5,128 nt of DNA from Clostridia bacterium (GTDB lineage Bacteria > Bacillota > Clostridia > Oscillospirales > Acutalibacteraceae): contig JAKSQR010000116.1 of NCBI GenBank assembly GCA_024404065.1, positions 1 to 5,128 of the forward strand, given 5' to 3'. The notes under the pieces were generated by a model, which had not been told where the DNA came from, searched no databases, and worked only from the letters and a program-made list of their open reading frames with translations. Shown in pieces: positions 1 through 5,128 of this stretch. A program made the translations under genes and the position numbers. The first letter of the stretch is position 1, and each line of letters opens with the position of its first letter.

Positions 1-2157
1 GAAAACAGCCCTATACTTTGTGAGAATGCAAAGCAGAAGGAATGGTATACACCTGAGGTTGAAAATATTTACACCCCATTTATGGAAGGTATAAAAGCAG
101 AGTGTGGCTATATCCCCGCTTACATTCAGATTGCCACCCTTTACTTTGTATGGGCAAAGTATAACTGCAACTTTTTTGAGAGAAACAAGGATGCACTTAC
201 AAGAGATGAGGCATTTGAACTCGACGATAAGGTTAATAAGTTTTTAACCCATATTGAAGATAACATCATATTCCAGAATATTCCCTGCAAGTATGTTATA
301 TCAAGAAGCCTTAAAATGCACTTTTATAAAGGCAAGTGTAAAGAGCTTGGCGTAAAGCCTGCAGGTGCAAAGGTTATTGAGGCAGGCAAATACGAAAACC
401 AGCTTGTGCTTGATAATGAAGAATACAGAATGCACTCAAAGGAATCAATTGAGGCAGCAGAAAGCCGACAGGATATACTTGATATCTGTACTCTTGGTTT
501 AACATATAACCAGAAAATAATTGTAAAAGTTATAGATTTTATAAATGGTAAAATTGAGCTTGATGCTGAATTTCCACCCTATCTGCTTGAAACAACAGAC
601 TATAAATTCTATGCAAAGATTGACGATAAATATATCGACTACAAAGAAACAAAGCTTTACTCATCAGAGAAATTCTTTGGCATTACAATAAGCAGAAGAC
701 GCACCTTCCATTTATCAATACCCATTGATGACCTGCTTGATAAAAAGCTTGTATTCGGCTTCATCATTGATGGCAAGGAGTACAATGTAAACTACAGCTT
801 TAAGCGTGCTTACTCAAAAATTTCTGACAGTAATGCAGCCTATTGCAAGATAAATAAAGAGCGTGTGCTAATATACAAGAAGGGCGCAATTTCAGTTAAA
901 AAGCTTAACCCCGTAAAGCATATCGGTCTTGAGCTTAAATTTGCAGCATACAGACTGCTTAAAACAAATGTATCTGTATGGCAGAGAATTACAAACCTGT
1001 TTATAAGATTTATTTACTGGCTCTGCTACCCCTTCCTTCACAATAAGCATATATGGATTACCTTTGATAAGCTTTACAAGGCAGGCGACAACGGCGAATA
1101 TATGTTCCAGTATTGCCACAAGATTGATTGCCCCGCTGAGGTTTATTATGTAATAAGTAAAGACTCCCTTGACTATCAGAGGCTTAAGGCACAGCACGGC
1201 AAATATATACTTATACAGGGCAGTATTAAGCTGAGGATTTACGCTTTGTACAGCGAGGTAATACTTGCTACCCACTCCACAGTATTTAATTACCTTGGCT
1301 TCAACTCCAAAACAAGAGTATTTTTCATAGACCTTTTCAAGGCAGTTATTGTATGTATTCAGCACGGTCTTACAATACAGAAAATTGCACAGTACCAGAA
1401 CAGAGTATTTGACGATACAAGGCTTTACACCCTTGCATCAAAGTATGAAAAGGAAAACTGTGAAAAGGCACCCTACGATTTCTTTGGCCCTGAGCTTAAG
1501 CTTACAGGCCTTGCAAGATATGACGGACTTAAAAACAATGACCAGAAGCAGATTCTTATTACACCCACATGGCGAAGAAATGTTGTAAACCAGGGCATTG
1601 CTTTTATTAAGAAAACACATAACGACACCTTTAAGAGCAGTGAATACTTCAGGCTTTATAATAACCTGATAAATGATGAGGCTCTTATTGAAAGTGCAAA
1701 GAAATCCGGCTATAAGATTATTTACCTGCTCCACCCTGCTATGAGCTCACAGGCAGAGGACTTTGACAAGAATGATTATGTTGAAATAATGCAGGCAACC
1801 GGTGATATGAGCTATGAGAAGATTCTTACAGAATCCTCACTGATGGTAACAGACTACTCAGGTGTACAGTTTGACTTTGCTTACCAGAGAAAGCCTGTTG
1901 TTTACTACCACCCCGATACCCTTCCACCTCAGTATGAGGCAGGCGGACTTATTTACGAAACTATGGGCTTCGGTCCCATCTGCCGTAACCACGAAACACT
2001 TATTACCACACTTTGTAACTATATGGATAACCAGTGTAAAGCAGAGCAGTTATATGTAGAGAGAAGCGATGATTTCTTCTGCTATGATGACTTTAATAAC
2101 TGCGAAAGAATTTATAACGAGGTTGTTGCATTTTTAGCAAACAAAGCTAATTTCTGA
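1..2157 (+). CDS. Bifunctional glycosyltransferase / CDP-glycerol (CDP-polyol) phosphotransferase, 5'-truncated by window
   Basis: The frame is open from the first base, so the Met at 82 is internal and the true start lies upstream; 718 residues are visible. Residues 1 to about 100 (YTPEVENIY, IPAYIQ) resemble the region following the GT2 domain in clostridial GT2-TagF fusions. Residues about 172-297 alternate short hydrophobic strands and look beta-rich. A hydrophobic stretch at 333-346 may anchor the protein to the membrane face. The rest, from WITFDK (nt 1054) on, is a complete Glyphos_transf domain: AGDNGEY (1081), ATHST (1270), QHGLT with the likely catalytic His at 1363, TPTWRR (1564), a second candidate His in HPAM (1732) and TDYSGVQFDFA (1849). 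The family transfers polyol phosphate from a CDP donor onto a teichoic acid or capsule chain at the cytoplasmic membrane face. It ends in TGA followed by an in-frame TAA. The domain call is firm. The GT2 part is inferred from its tail only, and the donor could be CDP-glycerol, CDP-ribitol or another CDP-polyol. Confidence 0.88.
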   Translation, partial: ENSPILCENAKQKEWYTPEVENIYTPFMEGIKAECGYIPAYIQIATLYFVWAKYNCNFFERNKDALTRDEAFELDDKVNKFLTHIEDNIIFQNIPCKYVISRSLKMHFYKGKCKELGVKPAGAKVIEAGKYENQLVLDNEEYRMHSKESIEAAESRQDILDICTLGLTYNQKIIVKVIDFINGKIELDAEFPPYLLETTDYKFYAKIDDKYIDYKETKLYSSEKFFGITISRRRTFHLSIPIDDLLDKKLVFGFIIDGKEYNVNYSFKRAYSKISDSNAAYCKINKERVLIYKKGAISVKKLNPVKHIGLELKFAAYRLLKTNVSVWQRITNLFIRFIYWLCYPFLHNKHIWITFDKLYKAGDNGEYMFQYCHKIDCPAEVYYVISKDSLDYQRLKAQHGKYILIQGSIKLRIYALYSEVILATHSTVFNYLGFNSKTRVFFIDLFKAVIVCIQHGLTIQKIAQYQNRVFDDTRLYTLASKYEKENCEKAPYDFFGPELKLTGLARYDGLKNNDQKQILITPTWRRNVVNQGIAFIKKTHNDTFKSSEYFRLYNNLINDEALIESAKKSGYKIIYLLHPAMSSQAEDFDKNDYVEIMQATGDMSYEKILTESSLMVTDYSGVQFDFAYQRKPVVYYHPDTLPPQYEAGGLIYETMGFGPICRNHETLITTLCNYMDNQCKAEQLYVERSDDFFCYDDFNNCERIYNEVVAFLANKANF

Positions 2158-2172
2158 TAATTCATCAATTAC

Positions 2173-2177
2173 AGGAG
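2173..2177 (+). promoter_or_regulatory. Ribosome binding site for the acyltransferase gene
   Basis: AGGAG lies 8 bases before the ATG at 2186, in the 28-base gap after the transferase stop. It supports that start codon and independent re-initiation within one transcript. Confidence 0.8.
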
Positions 2178-2185
2178 ATAAAGTA

Positions 2186-3310
2186 ATGGATAAGGTCATA
2201 GAGCAGTCACCTTATGCAGACGCAAAAGGCAGACTGTATTACTACGATAATGCCAAGTTTATACTCATTTTTCTTGTTGTGCTTGCACACGCCATCTCCC
2301 CTTTCAGAGAATATGGTGAAAGCAAAGAAATTTTTATGTACATCTGGCGTGTGATAAACACCCTGCACATGCCCTGCCTTATATTTATTTCAGGCTTTTT
2401 TGCAAAGAAATTCATTGGAAAAGGCGGAGCAATAAAGGTACAGCGTGTTTTCACATACGTTATGTACTATGCATTTGCACAGATAACCGTAGGCCTTTTT
2501 GAAACTAAGGTTTTAGGTCAGTACATAGGCTTCTCATTTTTTAACCCACGCTCATCCCTTTGGTTTTTAGCCTGCCTTATATGGTGGTACAGCTTCCTGC
2601 CATTGGTAGATAAGATTAAGCCTGAGGTAATGATACCCGTTGCATTTATACTTGCGATGGCAATCGGATACGACCAGAAAGTGGGCAACTTTATGTCCAT
2701 TTCAAGGGCAATTACACAGTACCCCTTCTTCCTTTGCGGTTACTACTTTACCCCTGAAATGTTCAGTAAGATTTACAGTAAAAAGGGTAGAATTCTTTCA
2801 ATACCCATTGGACTTGCTTCACTTGGTATATTTGTACTGATAAATATATTCTTTAAGCCCTTTGGTAATTTAGCCACATCAGTAAACCGTGTTATTACCT
2901 GTAATTATAACTACAACAGCATATTTGCAAATTCACGTGTACCCGTTGGATTTGGATTTTTAACACGTCTGGCATTTTTCCTGCTTGCAGCAGGTCTTTG
3001 TTACACATTCCTTGCGTGGACACCACGCAAAAAGCACTTCTTCACCAAATACGGTGCAAGAACATTGGCAGTTTATATTTTGCACAGGTACCTTTACCTT
3101 GCTTACAGACAGTATGAGTGGTTTACAATTTTTGACAAAGCACCATACCTGAGATGGGCAATAATACCTGTTGCATTTATAATAACCTTTGTATTCTCAA
3201 CCTATCCGTTCTGGTTACCATTCAAGTGGCTGGGTCAGATAAAGATTACAAAGCTTTTAAAAGACAATAAACCCAAAAACGCCGAAGAGAAATCTGAGGC
3301 AAAAAACTAA
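2186..3310 (+). CDS. Membrane O-acyltransferase, acyltransferase-3 (OafA/fucose 4-O-acetylase-like) family
   Basis: This 374-residue protein has about ten hydrophobic segments (roughly 24-39, 53-73, 88-105, 122-141, 147-162, 176-189, 203-222, 257-278, 289-306, 322-344) and a charged, Lys/Glu-rich tail that should be cytosolic. Near the N-terminus, YYDNAKF leads into Lys24, ten residues, then His35. This is the R/K-x10-H motif of acyltransferase-3 proteins, whose His is needed for acyl transfer. FISGFF (67-72) and a late TLAVYILH (293-300) are also typical. Family members move an acyl group, usually acetyl from acetyl-CoA, across the membrane onto a sugar or polyol of an outer polymer. The length fits a stand-alone integral membrane domain without the extra SGNH domain of some OafA proteins. 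Its place between a teichoic-type polymerase and CDP-polyol genes suggests decoration of the same glycopolymer, but the acceptor cannot be read from sequence. The start is set by AGGAG 8 bases upstream. Confidence 0.9.
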   Translation: MDKVIEQSPYADAKGRLYYYDNAKFILIFLVVLAHAISPFREYGESKEIFMYIWRVINTLHMPCLIFISGFFAKKFIGKGGAIKVQRVFTYVMYYAFAQITVGLFETKVLGQYIGFSFFNPRSSLWFLACLIWWYSFLPLVDKIKPEVMIPVAFILAMAIGYDQKVGNFMSISRAITQYPFFLCGYYFTPEMFSKIYSKKGRILSIPIGLASLGIFVLINIFFKPFGNLATSVNRVITCNYNYNSIFANSRVPVGFGFLTRLAFFLLAAGLCYTFLAWTPRKKHFFTKYGARTLAVYILHRYLYLAYRQYEWFTIFDKAPYLRWAIIPVAFIITFVFSTYPFWLPFKWLGQIKITKLLKDNKPKNAEEKSEAKN

Positions 3311-3311
3311 T

Positions 3312-3315
3312 GGAG
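3312..3315 (+). promoter_or_regulatory. Ribosome binding site for the cytidylyltransferase gene
   Basis: GGAG lies 8 bases before the ATG at 3324, directly after the acyltransferase TAA. An ATG at 3310 overlaps that stop, but its frame closes after five codons, so 3324 is the real start. Confidence 0.75.
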
Positions 3316-3323
3316 ATGATACT

Positions 3324-4040
3324 ATGAATTATGCAGTAATTTTTGCCGGTGGTACTGGTCAGAGAATGAACACAAAGAATAAGCCTAAGCAGTTCCTTGA
3401 GCTTAACAACAAGCCCATCATCATTCACACAATTGAGTATTTTGATGAGCATCCTGAAATTGATGGCATAGTAGTAGTATGTCTTGAAGAGTGGATTCCT
3501 TACATGGAAAAGCTTCTTCAGAAATTCTGCATCAATAAGGTGCTCAAGGTTGTAAAGGGTGGCGACACAGGTCAGCACTCAATCAGAAACGGCCTCTTTG
3601 CTCTTTATGAGAATGAAAATGTACCTAAGGATTCTATCGTACTTATTCACGATGGTGTACGTCCTCTTATTACACCTGAAATTATTACAGACTGTATTGA
3701 ATGTGCTAAGAAAAACGGCAACAGCGTTACCGTTACACCTGCTACAGAAACAATTATCAGCGTAAACGAAAACGACGAAATCAAGGAAGTTATGGACCGC
3801 TCCATCTGCAGAATGGCACGTGCTCCTCAGTGCTTTGTACTTGAGGAAATTGTTGAGGCACACCACAAGGCAGATGCTGAGGACTTCAGCGCTATTGACT
3901 CTGCTATGCTTATGAGCCACTATGGTGCTACCCTTCATGTTGTACAGGGTCCTCCCGAAAACATTAAGATTACTACCCCCTCTGATTTCTACATCTTCCG
4001 TGCAATCACAGAGTCACGTGAAAATGCACAGATTCTCTGA
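3324..4040 (+). CDS. IspD/TarI-family cytidylyltransferase, probably CDP-polyol forming
   Basis: At 238 residues this is normal length for the IspD/TarI family, which joins CTP to a polyol phosphate and releases pyrophosphate in the cytosol. The N-terminal nucleotide loop is FAGGTGQRM (7-15), with Arg14 and the PKQF Lys22 in the CTP-binding positions. HDGVRP (109-114) matches the family HDxxRP motif, SIRNGL (86-91) follows a strand as expected, and ENIKITTP (212-219) carries the conserved Lys215. KPIIIHTIEYF and the later EEWIP resemble ribitol-5-phosphate cytidylyltransferase TarI more than IspD, and the teichoic-type neighbours also argue against a role in isoprenoid synthesis. Oddities: PATETI (139-144) has Glu where IspD and TarI usually have Asp before Thr, and ARAPQCF (165-171) replaces the usual TPQ with APQ. 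Products considered are CDP-ribitol, CDP-arabinitol, CDP-mannitol or CDP-glycerol; none is fixed by sequence. It ends TGA-TAA, 17 bases before the SDR gene. Confidence 0.87.
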   Translation: MNYAVIFAGGTGQRMNTKNKPKQFLELNNKPIIIHTIEYFDEHPEIDGIVVVCLEEWIPYMEKLLQKFCINKVLKVVKGGDTGQHSIRNGLFALYENENVPKDSIVLIHDGVRPLITPEIITDCIECAKKNGNSVTVTPATETIISVNENDEIKEVMDRSICRMARAPQCFVLEEIVEAHHKADAEDFSAIDSAMLMSHYGATLHVVQGPPENIKITTPSDFYIFRAITESRENAQIL

Positions 4041-4046
4041 TAACAT

Positions 4047-4052
4047 AAGGAG
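4047..4052 (+). promoter_or_regulatory. Ribosome binding site for the SDR gene
   Basis: AAGGAG lies 5 bases before the ATG at 4058 and is the longest Shine-Dalgarno match in the window. It supports ATG 4058 as the start, so the roughly 20 residues ahead of the Rossmann fold belong to the protein. Confidence 0.8.
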
Positions 4053-4057
4053 TATTT

Positions 4058-5098
4058 ATGCCAAGTAATATTGAGATAAATGATATTAAGTCAGTAGTCA
4101 GCGACCCTATCTGCAAGGAGCTTTTCGGCGCATCCGTGCTTATTACAGGCGCTACTGGTCTTATAGGCTCATTCTTTATTAAAAGCCTTATTGAGCTTAA
4201 CGATACACAGAATGCAGGCATTAAAATCAATGCAGTAGTGCGTAACGAGGCTAAGGCTAAGGCACTTTTTGGTGATAAGGTAAACCTTGTTGTAAGTGAT
4301 ATAGTTGATATTACATCACTCCCCTTTGAGGTTGACTATATATTCCATGGTGCAAGCATTACAAGCTCTAAGGATATGGTTGAAAAGCCTGTTGAAACCA
4401 TTGATATTGCAATAAAGGGCACTGAAAATATGCTTAAAATTGCAAAGGATATGAAGAGCCTTAAAGCATTTGTTTATATGTCCTCACTTGAGGTATATGG
4501 TGTTACATCCCCTGAAATTAAAATAATAACTGAAAGTGACTACGGCTATATTGACCAGCTCAATGTACGCAGCAGCTACTCATTAGGTAAGCGCATGGTA
4601 GAGTGCCTTTGTGCATCCTACGCATCAGAATATAATGTACCTGTTAAAATTGTACGCCTTACTCAGACCTTTGGTCCCGGTGTTGCCTACAATGACGGCA
4701 GAGTTTTTGCAGACTTTGCAAGGTGTGTAATTGAGGGCAGAAACATCATACTTCACACTAAGGGTGAAACTGTAAGAAACTACTGCTACCTTTCAGATGC
4801 AGTTACCGCACTTATGACAGTAGCCGTAAAGGGCGAGGTTGCCGAGGCTTACAACATTGCTAATGAGGACTCTGATATTTCCATCTATGATATGGCAAAA
4901 ATGCTTTGCACATTTGTACCTGAGAAAGGTATTGATGTAGTTATAGAGGATAACGGCAATGCTGCTAAAATGGGCTATAACCCCACTATCAAGATTAAGC
5001 TTGGCACTGCAAAGCTCCGTGCTCTTGGCTGGGAAGCTAAGGTAGGGCTTGAGGATATGTTTAAGAATCTTATAGAGGATATGACATATAATAAGTAA
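4058..5098 (+). CDS. Extended SDR, NAD(P)-dependent epimerase/dehydratase/reductase family
   Basis: This 346-residue protein opens with about 25 residues, then a Rossmann fold with TGATGLIGS (30-38), the Gly-rich dinucleotide loop. SDIVD (80-84) and FHGAS (96-100) occupy the usual adenine-side and NAG-like positions. The catalytic set is complete: Ser in MSSLEVYG (141-148), Tyr174 and Lys178 in SYSLGK, so the enzyme should be active. FGPG (205-208), RNYCYLSDA (240-248) and AYNIAN (264-269) are typical of the substrate half of NDP-sugar epimerases and dehydratases such as UDP-glucuronate decarboxylase and dTDP-glucose dehydratase. The second strand ends AVVRN with Arg62 rather than an acidic residue, which hints at NADP(H). 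Directly after the cytidylyltransferase gene it may supply that enzyme's substrate, for example by reducing a ketose phosphate to a polyol phosphate, in place of TarJ. An NDP-sugar epimerase or dehydratase feeding the upstream GT2 domain is the alternative. The fold is firm; the reaction is not. Confidence 0.88.
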   Translation: MPSNIEINDIKSVVSDPICKELFGASVLITGATGLIGSFFIKSLIELNDTQNAGIKINAVVRNEAKAKALFGDKVNLVVSDIVDITSLPFEVDYIFHGASITSSKDMVEKPVETIDIAIKGTENMLKIAKDMKSLKAFVYMSSLEVYGVTSPEIKIITESDYGYIDQLNVRSSYSLGKRMVECLCASYASEYNVPVKIVRLTQTFGPGVAYNDGRVFADFARCVIEGRNIILHTKGETVRNYCYLSDAVTALMTVAVKGEVAEAYNIANEDSDISIYDMAKMLCTFVPEKGIDVVIEDNGNAAKMGYNPTIKIKLGTAKLRALGWEAKVGLEDMFKNLIEDMTYNK

Positions 5099-5104
5099 TA
5101 TAAA

Positions 5105-5128
5105 AAGAGGTCTCAAACGAGGCCTCTT
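5105..5128 (+). terminator. Rho-independent terminator hairpin, cut by window end
   Basis: AAGAGGTCTC, loop AAAC, GAGGCCTCTT forms a 10-pair stem with a single T-G wobble, starting 6 bases after the SDR stop. The expected T-run would continue past the last base of the window (the arm ends in TT) and cannot be confirmed. The A-run at 5102-5106 could extend the stem or serve as a T-run for transcription from the other side. It probably marks the end of this operon. Confidence 0.82.

Noticed and set aside
892..1365. 157-codon open frame on the minus strand
   Set aside because: Lies entirely inside the conserved transferase coding region, has no recognisable motif, and its Cys/Tyr/Val-rich composition is what an antisense shadow of this gene gives.
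2158..2185. Possible promoter or terminator between the transferase and acyltransferase genes
   Set aside because: Only 28 bases, no hairpin and no -35/-10 pair; it contains just a ribosome binding site.
3246..3578. 110-codon minus-strand frame spanning the acyltransferase/cytidylyltransferase junction
   Set aside because: Both plus-strand genes here are well supported, the gap has a plus-strand ribosome binding site, and the minus-strand translation matches nothing recognisable.
3579..3938. 119-codon open frame on the minus strand
   Set aside because: Sits opposite conserved cytidylyltransferase motifs, with low-complexity Cys/Asn-rich sequence and no family signature.
3324..4040. Assignment as housekeeping IspD of the isoprenoid pathway
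   Set aside because: No isoprenoid neighbours, acceptor-pocket residues differ from IspD, and the operon carries a CDP-polyol phosphotransferase, so a surface-polymer role is more likely.
4793..5116. 107-codon minus-strand frame that begins within the terminator region
   Set aside because: Overlaps the conserved C-terminal half of the SDR and would start inside the hairpin; no independent support.

Overview
The window reads as one co-directional block on the + strand: the 3' end of a surface-polymer biosynthesis operon from a low-GC Gram-positive bacterium. The organism call is an inference. The protein families (CDP-glycerol glycerophosphotransferase, TarI-like cytidylyltransferase), the strong AGGAG-type ribosome binding sites, the A/T-leaning codon choice with frequent GCA, CTT and AGA, and the fused transferase layout all fit an anaerobic Clostridia member, possibly of the Ruminococcus/Oscillospiraceae kind. 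Nothing here fixes genus or species.

Layout. Positions 1-2157 hold a coding region that is already open at the first base. It is the C-terminal 718 residues of a large transferase: the tail of what is probably a GT2 glycosyltransferase module, a beta-rich middle region, then a complete CDP-glycerol/CDP-polyol phosphotransferase (TagF-like) domain. Positions 2186-3310 encode a multi-pass membrane acyltransferase of the acyltransferase-3 (OafA-like) family. Positions 3324-4040 encode an IspD/TarI-family cytidylyltransferase. Positions 4058-5098 encode an extended short-chain dehydrogenase/reductase (SDR). A GC-rich hairpin at 5105-5128 starts 6 bases after the last stop and looks like the operon terminator, cut by the window edge. 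The gaps between genes are 28, 13 and 17 bases and each holds a clear Shine-Dalgarno sequence. No internal promoter or terminator is visible, so all four genes are probably on one transcript. No stretch over 300 bases lacks a gene.

How they may work together (inference). The SDR and cytidylyltransferase would make a CDP-activated polyol: the SDR reduces a ketose phosphate (or modifies a sugar) and the cytidylyltransferase activates the resulting polyol phosphate with CTP. The TagF-like domain of the large transferase would then move the polyol phosphate from CDP to a growing wall teichoic acid or capsule-like chain, with its GT2 module adding sugars. The membrane acyltransferase would decorate the glycopolymer, most likely by O-acetylation. 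The usual partner of TarI in ribitol teichoic acid synthesis, the medium-chain dehydrogenase TarJ, is absent here. An SDR sits in its place, and the cytidylyltransferase has unusual residues where substrate is bound. The identity of the polyol is therefore the main open question.

No RNA genes, CRISPR arrays, insertion sequences or attachment sites were seen.
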